Shown here piece by piece: positions 10,633 through 24,430 of a stretch of DNA of 64,000 nucleotides. Below the pieces are notes generated by a model. That model worked only from the letters and a program-made list of their open reading frames with translations, ran no database searches and was not told the origin of the DNA. Both the position numbers and the translations under genes were made by a program. Position 1 is the first letter of the stretch. Every line of letters begins with the position of its first letter. Source of the DNA: Diphasiastrum complanatum (taxonomy: Eukaryota; Streptophyta; Lycopodiopsida; Lycopodiales; Lycopodiaceae); assembly GCA_029204225.1 (NCBI GenBank), contig CM055102.1:21340637-21404636 (forward strand), in the 5' to 3' direction.

Positions 10633-10937
10633 AAGTTTGGAAATTTATATCACGTCATGTACCCCCTCTTCCAATTTGTTACATTCCACAAGTTGTGATC
10701 ACACCTTCTCGTTCCCTTCCTTCTCCTCGTCCTACTTTTAATACTCCTAACTTTTTGCCCCCTAGTAATAACGTTGTATCTAGAACGTTTGCTTATAGAT
10801 ATTATATAAGGAGGTTATTTTATTTGGATCGTGTTATGTCTTTGGGTAAGTTCTCCCTCGATATGTTTAATAGATACAATCCTAAGAACTTGTTTCAGTT
10901 GCTCTATACTTTAGTTAATGTCTTGTCAAGATCTTGA
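10629..10937 (+). pseudogene. Linker region between endonuclease and RT of the Penelope-like element
   Basis: An open stretch of 102 codons follows the endonuclease in another frame and includes FAYRYYIRRLFYLDRVMSLG. A third frame continues to about 11110 with LLSKWKA. I recognise no named domain, but its position and openness fit the part joining the endonuclease to the RT. The copia fragment at 11143 cuts it off. Confidence 0.45.
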
Positions 10938-11142
10938 TATTTCACATTCTCACTTTTATCAACTCAAAACTCTTTTAAGTTGTTTTATAATTTCCTAAGG
11001 CACTAAATTTTGTCCTCTTTTAATGGATGCTTGCTTGTTAAAATCTAGAACTAAGTTCATTCACCATATTGAAGAATCTTTTGGAGTCCATAGTTTGTTA
11101 TCAAAATGGAAAGCTTAAGTTCTTTATTATGTAACTTTGAGT

Positions 11143-11595
11143 TTGCCCCCCCTAAATCTGGAATGCCTTGATCTTCAGACTGAGCAATGCACAAAATTTG
11201 TTGTATGCATTAACACTTAATGCTTTCGTAAAAATATCTACGACCATGTCCTACGTTCTGCAGTACATTAAGCTCACCTCCTTGTTGAGAACTTTGCACC
11301 TGATGTAGTGATATCTAATTTCAATGTGTTTACTCCTAGAGTGAAATTTAGGGTTGGCTGACAAGGCAATAACACTCTGATTATCACAAAATAAAATTGT
11401 AGGGATGTACTGATACAGATTAACATCTGACAGTAAATTTTTCAACTAAAATGCTTCCTTAATAGATTGAGAAGCAGCAATGTATTCTGCTTCTGTAGAA
11501 AAAAGTGCGATAGAGGTTGGCTTACGACTGTTCCATGAGATAGGACCGCCGTTGAAGAAGAATGTAAATCCAGGACTGACCTTTCTAAGTAGCTA
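11143..11595 (-). mobile_element. Ty1/copia RNase H fragment inserted in the Penelope-like element
   Basis: The minus strand gives FCDNQSVIALSANPKFHSRSKHIEIRYHYIRCKVLN (11251-11445), the RNase H C-terminal region of copia. The left edge has a C-run that reads as a polypurine tract on the minus strand and looks like the junction at 55920 of the copia element at 55-61 kb, so both belong to related families. No LTR follows. The fragment separates the Penelope linker from its RT and so was added later. Confidence 0.8.
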
Positions 11596-11639
11596 ATTTA
11601 TTGTTTCAAAGCGTTGCTTCCTTCTATTGATGAGCTTTG

Positions 11640-12722
11640 AATAAACTTAAGGATGCGGAAGTTTCTGTAAATTGTAGTTTGGAATTTAAACAATTTTGTA
11701 GGTATTATAGAAGCAATAAAGTTTTTCAACTCCCCTCGTACTTTAGAAGAAAAAACTCAGCCTATACTTCTTCAAACCTATGACTTCACGACGCTTTACA
11801 CTAAAATCAATTTGAAAGATTTGAAGTTTCGTGTTAATAAGCTAATTTGAGATGTTTTTAGCAATAAACTAAAAGACACTCCATGCAAAGCTTTAAAAGT
11901 TGAAAAGAGCGTTTTGCATTTTGAGTTTTGTTGACTTTAAGAACAAAAAGCAAGATGTTGATTCAAAGAAGAAAAGATTTACTAAAATAGTTGATGGTGA
12001 AGATGTTTGTTCTTGGTTGCACTTTCTCTTGGATAACTTGCATATTTCTCTAGGTGATTCGCTTTTTCAACAAATGATAGGCATTCTCATGTGTACTAAT
12101 TGTGTTGTTCATCTAGCTAATTTTTATCTTTACTCTTATGAATTTGAATTTATACAAAGATTAATGTCTTCTTATTGCATAAATTAACCCGTTAGATGAT
12201 AAATTGATGATTTATTTGTTTCTTATCTTCCTTATTTCGGTAGATTTTTATATAAAGACCCTAACGTTTTTGGTGGAGAAATCTATCCAAAAGACTCATG
12301 CGAACTTAATTGTACAACTAGTGAAGATAAGTGCAATTTTTTAGGCCTATCTATAAGCCAGGCTAGGTCAAGTTTATTGGTTGATATTTTTGATAAAAGG
12401 CTATAGCCAGAATATAGTAACTTGAACATAATTTGCATGCCTCATATTTAATGTTTTAGTTTCTGTTAAATATGGAGTGATCACTTCTCAATTCTACAGG
12501 TTTTCTCGTCTTTTTACTAGTAGAGATGCTTTTGAAGAGCAGTCAAGCAATCTAATCATTTTGTTACGTCATAATGGTTACTCGTTTAAGAAAATCATGA
12601 GAAAAGTTCGAACGGTTTTAGACTCTTGTGGTTTTATATTTGGTATTTCAGCTTTTGGTATGTTTAAGATGATTAATAATAGTCCCAAAAAGTGGGGAGC
12701 TAAGGAGTCTGCTTTGTTCTAG
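11640..12722 (+). pseudogene. Penelope-type reverse transcriptase remnant
   Basis: Frames in order give TYDFTTLYTKINLKDL (11769 on; compare the family's DFSTLYTNIP), then HISLGDSLFQQMIGILMC plus TNCVVHLANFYLYSYEFEF (11900-12187; family GIPMGTNCAPLLANLFLY), then IDDLFVSY (near 12204; catalytic YIDD region), EIYPKDSCELNC with FLGLSI (family FLDL), and VITSQFYRFSRLFTSRDAF (12477-12722; thumb). These are the consecutive RT motifs of Penelope-like elements. At least three frameshifts and several stops are present. The end meets the right pseudo-LTR directly. Confidence 0.8.
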
Positions 12723-13139
12723 TATTTTGTATTTTTTCTTTGTCTTAGTAACTCGTCTACATCTAGGGTCTTTGTTTTATTTATTTACTTATTTATATTT
12801 TATTTTTAATTAAAAATTTAAATTTTAAGGTTCATTTTATTTGAATATTATCATTATTATTATTATTTCTTTCTTAGTGATTGTCTTTTGCATCTTAGTC
12901 AACGCTGGGTTTACCCAAGAGAATCTAAATTCTTTTGAAACCTAGTTAGCAACTTATGCTTGGGACTGATGAAACATAAGCAATATTTTTTGGTTGAGTT
13001 TTTTGATTTTGGATTTTTTGTTTATTGAATTTTATTTTATTGTTTTGACTTAGATCCTTGGACTTTTCGAGTTGCTCGTATATTGTTTCTAAGCTTTACC
13101 TTATGACATCATTGACTTCTCTGTATAAATTTGTGAAAT
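12721..13139 (+). repeat. Right pseudo-LTR of the Penelope-like element
   Basis: Direct copy of 8358-8773, starting right after the RT thumb. It is diverged by substitutions and small gaps. The hairpin block corresponding to 8533-8573 is at 12905-12945. A 6-bp inverted repeat cttatg...cataag encloses ggactgatgaaa near 12954-12981. Confidence 0.8.
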
Positions 13140-13149
13140 AAAGATACGT

Positions 13150-13486
13150 GTTTGAAACGTGGCAATTAGCAACCCAAAAATACTTTTCAAAAAATACAGT
13201 TTTTTTGGGGGTTTTAATTTTTTATTTGATACAAAACATTTTATGGGCCCCAACGTGAGTCACGATGGAATGTTGAGGCCCCAAACCTGCAACAGACCAT
13301 GCTCTCTCTCTGTGCAACTTTTTTGACTCCATTGCTAATTGTCGCAACTGAATTGTCTTATGCTCTTTAATTTTATGCTATTTTATAATATGAGATACGT
13401 GAGAAATTTTTGTACAAATTTGCAAATTTTTTTCTTGATTTAAACATTTGCTCAATTTGCCCAGATGTTTGAAACACGTTTCAAAC
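13150..13486. mobile_element. Possible MITE-like element
   Basis: A 12-bp inverted repeat, gtttgaaacgtg at 13150-13161 and cacgtttcaaac at 13475-13486, bounds 337 bp of noncoding sequence that also holds a second inverted match (caattagcaac / gctaattg). No target-site duplication is visible, so this is only a candidate for a small nonautonomous DNA transposon. Confidence 0.22.
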
Positions 13487-14338
13487 TATTCATGTTTGGA
13501 AGTATCAAATGATTGGTTGCTATATTGTGTACAACTTTTGACATAGTACTATTTTTCAAAGTTTTTTCCAAGAAGGGCTTTAGTGAATATATGTGCAAAA
13601 TGATGATTCATGTGTTATATTGGAGCTCTATCTTTGCATTTTTTAACTTTTTTTTGATAGAATGCTGATTGATTTTGATATGCTTGGTTTGCGCATGGAA
13701 TATTTCTTTGCCAATTGGATGTTGTTATATACGATTGAAGCATAGATGCGTTGCGTTCTGGAACATAGAGTTCCGATCATGTTCCGAAATGCTCGTTTTA
13801 GAATGTTTTGAAAATTTTGGAACTTTCCGTTCCAAAGCTTCTTGTTTTTTTTCCATTAGATATCATATTCTAAGCATTTCGGAATCAAGATGTAAGAACA
13901 TGCTAAGAACTTTAATTTTACTGACAATACTATATCATGTGCAAAAGAAAGATAATACAATGACTAATATCCTAATCACTTGTAACATATAACTACACTA
14001 ATTTTTACCAATCCTATTCATTGTGCACAAATTTTAGCAAACTAGTCACATTAATGAGCTAGATTTTGAAAACAAATTCATACTTTTCGCAAAGTTTTCA
14101 ATAGACCTGATTGGGATCAATTTCGAGACCTTTGAATTGCCATTTTTTGTGACTAGGCTCGAGCATCCATCTCTTATAAGATAAAATAGCAAATGACGAC
14201 GTTGCCAAATATCATTAGAAATATCTAGAATCTATGGTCTAAATTTTAATGATTAATATGTACATATTTTGTTTCATTCCTCTCAATTTGCTAATGCTTC
14301 TATTATTGCTCTTTGTGTCGTTATTGTTCTTGTTGTTG
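13487..14338. other. AT-rich intergenic, nothing recognised
   Basis: About 850 bases without a supportable gene. The ORF at 13669-13992 has no recognisable domain and biased composition. Confidence 0.4.
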
Positions 14339-14560
14339 CTACTTTTGCCTTGTTACCCTCCTTGCACTTCCTTGATTGGTTAGAGCTTCATCCAATATTT
14401 GAGCCTCTTTAATAGTTTGATAGTACCACTTGGGCAATCTCTTAGTAGGTGAAGATAAGGGGGACCATGTATCTACATATTTCCTTTTCCTTACGTCAAT
14501 GTGTAAGTCATATGGTGTCTCTTGCTCACTAGTCTTCACTTCTTTACATGTATCTTCCTC
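14339..14560 (-). pseudogene. Copia polyprotein linker fragment (between integrase and RT)
   Basis: The minus-strand frame reads RLPKWYYQTIKEAQIL and ends SARRVTRQK, resembling the linker that precedes the RT in many plant copia polyproteins. The fragment is short and has no partner domains next to it, so it is a relic. Confidence 0.5.
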
Positions 14561-14789
14561 TTATTATTTTGCACCGTTGTAGGTGCCCATTCTTCCTATC
14601 AAATACTTGTACACGTTGTTAGAATTCAGGGTCTTTGTTAGATGATTAGAAGCATCTTCTATCAATCATTATGACATTGAAAGATCAACATGCAACATTG
14701 TAAATATGGAGACATTCATCACAATAAGAATCTACATCATTATTCTCTATGTAACAACAATAGAAACATACCCCAGAAATACGAGATAT

Positions 14790-14911
14790 GAAATTGGGTG
14801 AGAGAGAGATGTTTAGTGCATCCTTGCATATGATCCTCTTTACATGTCCTTTTCCGTGTGTATATGGGCACTTATCGATTATTCCAACACCCCCCCCCCC
14901 CCCCTCCCCCT
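14790..14911 (-). repeat. Probable LTR end and polypurine tract of a copia relic
   Basis: The phrase attattccaaca at 14877-14888 is followed by a long C-run with ctccccc. This matches the LTR-end plus polypurine arrangement at 55909-55930. A related phrase with the same ending (ttattccaacac) occurs near 15721-15732, and the bases before both (ctctttaca...tccatgtgtatat) are alike, so two LTR remnants may be present. The internal part and the other LTR ends are not recognised. Confidence 0.35.
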
Positions 14912-15095
14912 TAATAACAATTTTGCGAACTTCCTAAGTTTAAAAGAAATAAACACAACAAATTTCTCTTATAAACTCTACATGGAAACTGCACTTGAAA
15001 TGTTGTTGGAGGCAGGCACCATTGTGGTAATTATGTCTTATCATCTTGCAAAATATTGACTTCTTGTGTCTTCACAGGTTGAAAAGAACCTTTGA

Positions 15096-15161
15096 GCATT
15101 ATTTTAGGTTGGGTTACACTAGAGGCAAGCATTATTTTAGGTTGGGTTACACTAGAGGCAA
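15096..15161. repeat. 33-bp tandem duplication
   Basis: Two adjacent copies of a 33-bp unit starting gcattattttaggttggg. No function is visible. Confidence 0.85.
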
Positions 15162-17445
<2,284 letters not shown>

Positions 17446-17891
17446 TGTATAAGGGAATCTCCCTAAGATCTTGCTTACAAGACAAAACACAATGGAAAAC
17501 ACACTATGTATGAAGCAACCACCCAATCAAGTAGAAGCAACCAATCAACTCTAGAAGCTTCACCCCCAAGCCAAGGAACAAGAGGCATGAATGTAGAGTG
17601 AAACCTTGGCAATGAATCCATGATTACAATGAGGAGTAGGGCGAGTTTGGCCTCAATATATAGAGCCAAAAGCATCCTAGGCACATAGCCATGCATAGCC
17701 CTAAGTTCCCTATACATAGATTCTCCTAGAATAGAGTCCTATGCATGGACCACCTATTCATAGAATTGCTATTGATATCACATGCATACACTGTCTCATA
17801 CCTTGTCTAATCTCCATTTACTGTGTTCTGGGTCTCACAAGGATATTAGTTACTTTCGGGTCACATCCAGTATGACGTGGCATAACTAACA
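17446..17891 (-). repeat. Probable LTR, family Z, copy a
   Basis: This 446-bp block matches 25742-26181 in the same orientation, sharing tagaagcttcacccccaagc, the phrase gagtttggcctc, ctatacatagatt and cacaaggata. It starts TGTA and ends CTAACA, as LTRs do. No primer-binding motif lies to its left, so if it is an LTR of a minus-strand element it is a 3' or solo LTR. Confidence 0.6.
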
Positions 17892-20800
17892 ACTTGATTT
17901 ACTAGAGTACATGTGTATCCAAGACTAGGAGTATACTGAATCCTACTTACTGGTCATGGACATAACATTCTTCCCTCCTTAAACTGCTTCTATCCTTAGA
18001 AGCTCTCTAAACAGGAAAGAATTGCAGTTGCTTTAACTTTCAATAATAACCGATAAAATCATTATCCTTAGTCTGATTTTGATATCAAACAAGTACTCAA
18101 AGACAATCTCTGCACTGGCGTACAACTCAAGTTTGAAAAGTACACTAAGCGATGAATTTTCCATCTAGATTACATTCATCTCAAGTTAGTAACATCACCT
18201 TCACATAAAACACTTACATGAAACACCGGGTGAAATAATCTAACTTAGGAGATTAAAATTAAAGAAATAATAAAAAATCATAATTACAGTCTGAAATTAT
18301 CCAGAATTCTGACAGATAATTCATAAGTTTTCAAGTATAAATATCCTTAGAATCCAAATTCTAAGATGTGATAATTCATTCAATTAGAATCTCTAGGAGA
18401 ATCAGTAAGATATAGAATGATTAAAACTCAACTCTAAGTACCCCAGATACTCTTTTGAGTTAAATGCTCATGTTTCTAGCATCAAATGCAAGAAAAATAG
18501 CATTCATTCATCTTAGTAGACTTGTCTGTCTCCTAAGATAACTAGAGATCCAATTCAAATGAAAAATTGTACTCAAGCATATGCAGACCATAAACTGTAT
18601 TAGAATGACATCCACTGGATAAATTCAATTCTCCACAAATAAAATACTTATCTTGTGAGAATATCTGTGAGATCCATAGGTCCTCAAATATAACACTGGA
18701 GTAGAGAGATCAAAAACACTGATTGGAATTCTTACTCAAATAATAGATCAAGAATTAACCATCACACTTAAGAATTATCACCATTCCTTATAATCCTCTA
18801 GCAATAATTAAGTATCTATTTATGATCCGTCAATCATAAATATTTAGATTCGTATGATTCGTCAATCATAACTTCAGTGAAATATAAAATTATACTCAAC
18901 CATTTATAAGATACTAGAGTATATGTTCCACGTAACTCAGGAAAAGTAAGAATCATTCCAAAATTTTTCCCAACAGGAAAATACTGGATTTTAGGAATAC
19001 TCTCAAATCAGGATTTTTTAACTGAAATGCAGGATATTCAAGTTCTATAAACCATTGGTAATTAAAGACAAAACATACCAAATGACAATCATTCTACAAA
19101 ACTTTAGATTGCAATCCAGAATCACATCTAGATATCCAAAGTCCTGCTGAATATCAATTCAGTTCTTATTCTTGGATTCATTATGATTAGTTATCTATTT
19201 GAGCTCTCTGGGATACAATCACTAATGAGCTGAGTCTATTCCTTATCTAAGGAATACTCTATCCCAAGAACACTGTATATCCAATGCACACAATTTTAAC
19301 TAATGAACCGAAATAATTCACTAATCATGCGTCTTACAAGCAATATAATCCAAAAACCATCAGTTTCTGGTGAATCCACATCACATTGATCGTTTTACCA
19401 ATTAACTTCATCCTGGAGTAATCAACTACTCAAGTTAATTGCCAATGATTCAGAAATCTCAAATGTCTAGGTGAAGAATTCAATTATACTAGTATAACAC
19501 CACATTTAGATCCTTACCCAAATCATTTATAAGTTAATCCATAAATCTTCTATACAAAGGTTTGTTAACTGTGCAAGTATATGTCAAAACAAATACTTGA
19601 TCATATGTTCATGTTCACCGACTAGGTTAAGTGCACCAGTTAACCTTAGTAACTAGGATTACACAATAGATTTATACAAGATTAATCGTGCACATATGAG
19701 AATAATCTCACTATGACCCAGTACATAAACACATTTTTATCTGGCAGATTCCTCTAGAACCCACATATGTTACTCACATATCTCACTGAGATCTTGTAAC
19801 TCAGCTACAAAATATTTCCTATTTTTTCTGAGTAAATAACATATATGAAAAATCTCTGAGATGACTAAAATTCACTCTCGGCAGTTTTCCAATTCCACTT
19901 ACTTCTAATTACATAATTTCTCCCACCCATTACCCCTCTTCGATTCTAGTATTAAACTAAGATTAGGTTGATCCAATATAGAACTCTCAAACTTAAATTT
20001 TGATCAAACTTACTTCCATTCCAATCAAAATGGAATTAGTAGCCTCTGATCTTTTACTGTACTACTTATAGATAATGATTCAAATATCGAACCTGTTCTA
20101 GTTCCAAATTGTCCACACAATCCCTAGAGAATTCCTCTTATTTTGAAAAGTTCCAATTGGGCACCTTACTCTGAATCTATCCGAAATTACTTTCAGACCA
20201 CATCTCATTTCTATACCATAGTTGGCTCTTTTCCAAAAATATGCAACCAACAGATTCCCAGATAGAATTTTATTCCACCACTTCACCCTCCTTTTAAAGA
20301 AATTGTAAATTTCAATAAAAGTTAACTAGAAAGATGATATATGAAAATATCCAAATCCAAGAAAAAATCAGTAATAAATGCTTCCACTAAAGGATTCATC
20401 CCATTACATACAAGACTTCTCCTTCATATATTTTCAATCTGAGTGCTAGAAACTACTATTTAATCGAAATCCATTTATGCACCAGAGATATTCCATGGTT
20501 TGATAAATTGAAACTTTTTAACCTTAGAATTTATCTGAATTCCAAGTCTATTCACACAAGTAGTGATTTATATGACATATCAATCTTTCAGAAGAATAAC
20601 TTCATGCTGGAAAGAATCATATAAATAAGTCTGATGTCTTACATTCAAGAAATTACTAAGAAGTAGAAGATTAATTAAGGAAGTGAGAAATAGGTCTGAG
20701 AACCTCTAATTTTGTAAATAATGAGATACTACATTGGGATCTAGATTAAACCTCAAAATTTTCCAAAATATCCCACATTTGATTGAATGGTTTTTTTCAT

Positions 20801-21094
20801 TCCCATATCACGACTAGGTACTAAACACACCATTGATCATCAAATATTTACAGTCCTAGAATTTTCTTTCCAAAATTACTGATGTCCCATACCATCAGCT
20901 TTTCCTTCCAGAAAACCCTTAACCATCTTATCTGATATTCTAGAGATCCACGAATCATCTAGTTGTCCTACAATCACTATAGCAAATTATCTCTTGTTCC
21001 CAAACACTAGAGAATCCATTTATTTGGATGATTGGCATGCCTATCAGATGGATACCCAAAATCCACATCTGATTATGTGACTTAAATAGAAGAA
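17892..21094. other. 3.2-kb AT-rich stretch without genes
   Basis: No ORF of note and no recognised domain. A C/T-rich run ttcttccctcctt near 17969 could be a polypurine tract read on the minus strand, which would make this the inner part of a nonautonomous LTR element. The 62-codon minus ORF at 20098-20286 shows nothing. Confidence 0.4.
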
Positions 21095-21368
21095 TTAACA
21101 TGGTTCAATATTACATCCTGATCCTTTCTGGTTAATGATAAGTTTCAAACCCCTACCAATAATGAAGAACTTGAATGCTTCGGATTTGTTCCTTAGATAG
21201 TAGGTTGGAGTCCTTTGAGAGAAGTCATCAATGAAGGTTAGGAAATAGAGAGCTCTTGCTGTGGAAGCAGTCTGCATCGGGCCACAAATGTCGTTGTGTA
21301 CAAGGTCAAGCAAGCCCTTGGATGTATGAACTGAGTCTGAACTAAAGGAACCCCTGGCTGCCACGGTG
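21095..21368 (-). pseudogene. Copia integrase fragment
   Basis: The minus-strand frame includes LLDLVHNDICGPMQT, then LYFLTFIDDFSQRTPTYYL and NKSEAFKFF, which is the start of a copia integrase core with its first catalytic aspartate. It breaks off at about 21368, where plus-strand TDBD-PHD repeat sequence begins abruptly. Nothing else of this element is adjacent. Confidence 0.8.
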
Positions 21369-22540
21369 CATTGTGAAGGCGAAGAAGATGAAAAACGTAT
21401 CTCTAGAAAAGACACCTCATGACAATGAGAAGAAAATGGACTCCAATACATGCAAAGCTGTCAATTCTTTTTATGTTTCCGTAGTTTGCCAAGAGATTCC
21501 TAAAAGCGATAAATATAAGGAAAAATTAACTATTGAAACTCCTCCAGATAATAATGATGCAGTTGGTGGTGTTTGTAATGAAGAGGGAGAAATGATCGGT
21601 TGTGAACTATGTCCAACATTATCTCACCCAGCATGTCTTCATCTGAAGGTACTATAGTTTGTCTTGATACTACAGCTTTCTGCATATAGACATGTGCTTT
21701 TATACAGATCATAACAGTATCATAATCTTTTCTGATCTTAAGTATTAAATAATGGCATAAACCTCTAGCATTATACAAGCAAAAGACTGCATATAGCGCT
21801 CTGCAGCTTCTCTGATTGTAGAACAATGTTTGTAGGCTTGGAATATCTTCAAAGATAGAAATGATCCAAATAGGATGCCTCAATTTAATGTGTAGAATGT
21901 GTTTTTACTCTTTTGAGGACCTTCTAATATGTAAGACAATTGAAAAATCAGTATATTAACCTTAGGCATAATTGTACAGGAAGTTCCAGAAGGCAGTTGG
22001 TACGTCTAGAAAGGTTGCATTTGTGCTATGATCTGTAGCATGGGTGAAAATGGTGGTGGTCATGTTGGCTGCAGTAAAGTGACAATGTTTGAATGTGACC
22101 AACGTGAACTTAAATATGTGTTCAAATTATTTTGCAATCGGCAAGGAAACTATCTGCAACAACTTAAAAGTATAAATACCAAAAGATAGAGCTCTCTTTT
22201 TTCTAAGAGATTGTTATTTTATGCATGGAAGAGCTTGATAATTAGGAAAGTTTGTGGGCCATTATTCATCATAAAAGATAAGAGATGGGTCATTTCCAAG
22301 TGAAAAATAAACTTTGAAGATCATTATTCGTGCTTGAATGTTGGAGCCACAAATTCTCTGTTTCATCAGGAGACTCATGGGTCCAACAAGTTTTGTGAGA
22401 AACAATGTGCACTTTGTATTCTATTTTATCCCCTTATTTTCTTTAAGAATAATTTGATGTTTTCTGAAGTCTTGCCTTCGATGATCATGTCTCTTTCCTT
22501 AAAGCTTTTTGATAAAGAATTGTCTCTTTCTTGAAAATAG
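21369..22540 (+). pseudogene. TDBD-PHD gene fragment, copy P1
   Basis: This is a piece of an IDM1-like PHD-finger gene (nuclear chromatin regulators with a Tify-binding TDBD domain, a PHD finger and a further zinc region). It starts just after the TDBD. Exon-like part 21373-21648 includes CNEEGEMIGCELC and PACLHLK, the PHD cysteines. The expected Phe before His is Ser here (CPTLSHPAC). A 331-bp intron with GT at 21649 and AG ending at 21979 follows. The next exon begins EVPEGSWYV and then a TAG, where other copies have the last PHD cysteines. The second zinc region (FECDQRELKYVFKLFCN) and a part with KFCEKQC lie further on. Broken and not functional. Confidence 0.72.
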
Positions 22541-22789
22541 ATGTCCTTATTTTCTTCTTCCAACTCTTTTGACTCTTGCTTCTTCAAATTTTTGTCTTGT
22601 TGCTCTTTGTAACAATTATGATTATTGTGAAGAAAGCTATGCTAAATTGTTTTTTTATCGGTTTTTGGTTGCAAAATTAAGAATAAATAACTCTCCCATG
22701 CCATGACATAAAACTTGACGTTATGGACTAGCTACAATGAGATTTAGAAGTTAAAATTTTGATAGGATTTAGTGCAGTATATGTAGATC

Positions 22790-23650
22790 ACATCAATCAA
22801 TCACCATAGCCACTCCTCACATTAATGGCAAAGCAAAAGTTAAGTATATTACAAAAGATATCTAAATATATAGAAAACACCCCAACTGCATGAAAGGATA
22901 GGTGTCTTAAAATTGGCCTTATACCTGCCAAACTAGAATAAGGTCCAATATGGCCTATATAACTGACAAACCCAACACATCCCCTCAAGTATAGCATAAT
23001 GAAACCAAAATCCACTATACAAGCTAATTTCCTACCAATGTGGCTACTTGGCTAACCCAAGCAGCCAGCTATAAGACGAGAGCCGGACTGATAATATGTC
23101 AATTGGCCGATCAAGTCCCGAAGACAACTAAATACAATAAAACCGATTATCCATACATTTATTACAATATCACATTTGAAGCTTATACAACTGAATTAGA
23201 TTGAACATGTTTTTCAAGTCTTTCCCTTAAGCTCAAATGTGATAGAAGTAAAGCGATAAAAATTGTAGCAACATATGGAATGCTCAAAAAATGTTATGCA
23301 TATCCTTGCTACTTTGTACTTGACTCACACTCAAGCACATCAACAAACCACCAGGTTTGACCCACAAAGTATCATGCAAACACAATGCTCACTTAGAGAG
23401 TCTACCACACTCTCGACCAACTGACTTGTCCCCATTCAACTTGCACACAAGACACAAAGTGGACCACATGAGTGACATGGCTCAAACTAAGGAAATCCCA
23501 CTTCCACCATGAGACTTGCATCCTCCATCTAGCTAGGTTGACATCCTACCAGACACATACGTGTAAAGTTGATTTAAATGAGCGACTGAGGATCACTCAA
23601 CCTCAGGAAATCTTACTGCCACATAAGACTATACCCTCACCACATAGACA
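22790..23650 (-). repeat. Repeat family X, copy 1 (copia LTR-like plus adjoining 3' region)
   Basis: Reverse complement of the blocks at 35050-35905 and 48905-49780, and same strand as 52980-53880 and (first 400 bp) 1-393. The bases agactataccctcaccacat near 23625-23644 show, on the minus strand, the uninterrupted form of the site into which the copia element at 28879 inserted. No coding is recognised. Confidence 0.7.
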
Positions 23651-23689
23651 ACTAGTAGACATAACAACAAGTCAATGAGCATACCAAAT

Positions 23690-24046
23690 GACTACTTTCC
23701 TTCGCAGCATGCCAAGCTTCAAAAGGAGCTATATGGGTCAAGTTGTTACTTCACGAGTTACATCACACTCAGTTTAATGCTACAACCATTCTGTGTAACA
23801 ACATGAGTTGTATTTCAATGTCACTGAATCCCAGATTTCATGGAAAATCCAAGCACATAGAAATCCAGTATCATTTCATTCGGGAGAAAGTTTTTTCAGG
23901 GCAAGTGATCCTTCAATACTGCTCCACAATGCAAATGGTCGCAAACATCTCCACCAAAGCGCTTTCCAGGATCAAGCATTAGAAGTTCTTCAGCATGTTG
24001 AACCTGATGAAGATACCAAGGCACCAACCGTGACCTTAAGGGGGAC
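23690..24046 (+). pseudogene. Copia RNase H C-terminal fragment and polypurine tract
   Basis: The plus frame reads ASKGAIWVKLLLHELHHTQF (about 23715 on), then LCNNMSCISMSLNPRFHGKS and KHIEIQYHFIREKV, the C-terminal part of copia RNase H. The tract aaggggga at 24038-24045 is the plus-strand primer and is followed at once by an LTR start. The upstream RNase H half is replaced by repeat family X. Confidence 0.82.
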
Positions 24047-24430
24047 TGTTGGAAATTAAGCCCACGGTTGCCTCCTTGGTGAATGATAAGTTGGATAGCC
24101 AATTACTTGAAGAACGTCTAAAGGGACTTTCGGCTGATCGCCAGCAAAGGGTAACCAATCCCATTATAATTTTACGTTCAGATGTTAAGTTTAATAACTT
24201 GAAGTCATTGAAGACTTGGCTATCTTCAAGGACTTCCACAAACTTGCAATGAGAACAAGTTTGCATATTTACATTACTTTTTGAACAATCTGCAGAAATA
24301 CACTAAGTGTTGCACAGTTCGCATTTTTCGCACTTTCCCGAAAACTGCAACACTTATCTTCGACTTCTTTCATTCAACTATTTTGAAGAAGTCAAACCTG
24401 TTCACAATTCAGAAGTGGAACTACTTTGAG
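24047..24430 (+). repeat. LTR family Y, plus-strand copy
   Basis: Begins TGTTGGAAATTAAGCCCACG directly after the polypurine tract. The reverse complement lies at 48095-48453. It carries phrases such as cagaaatacactaagtg and tttcgcactttcc, which also appear at 28575-28710 and 48460-48770. The far end merges with the 5' flank of TDBD-PHD copy P2. Confidence 0.65.

Larger units (their letters stand above)
8358..13139 (+). mobile_element. Degenerate Penelope-like element with endonuclease upstream of the reverse transcriptase
   Basis: In plus-strand order the region has a direct repeat (8358-8773), a 1.4-kb leader, a GIY-YIG endonuclease (about 10207-10632), a linker, a Penelope-type reverse transcriptase (about 11640-12722), and a second copy of the direct repeat (12721-13139). 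Penelope-like elements are known for such LTR-like duplications (pseudo-LTRs). Most have the endonuclease after the RT; here it comes first, as in the permuted clade reported from green algae and plants (Chlamys type). Many stops and frameshifts and an inserted copia fragment (11143-11595) show that the copy is dead. Domain calls rest on motifs read by eye. Confidence 0.78.

Noticed and set aside
8358-13139. Reading the endonuclease as the C-terminal end of an upstream canonical Penelope copy
   Set aside because: The pseudo-LTR pair encloses both domains once, in the order endonuclease then RT, and no RT remnant was found before 10207.
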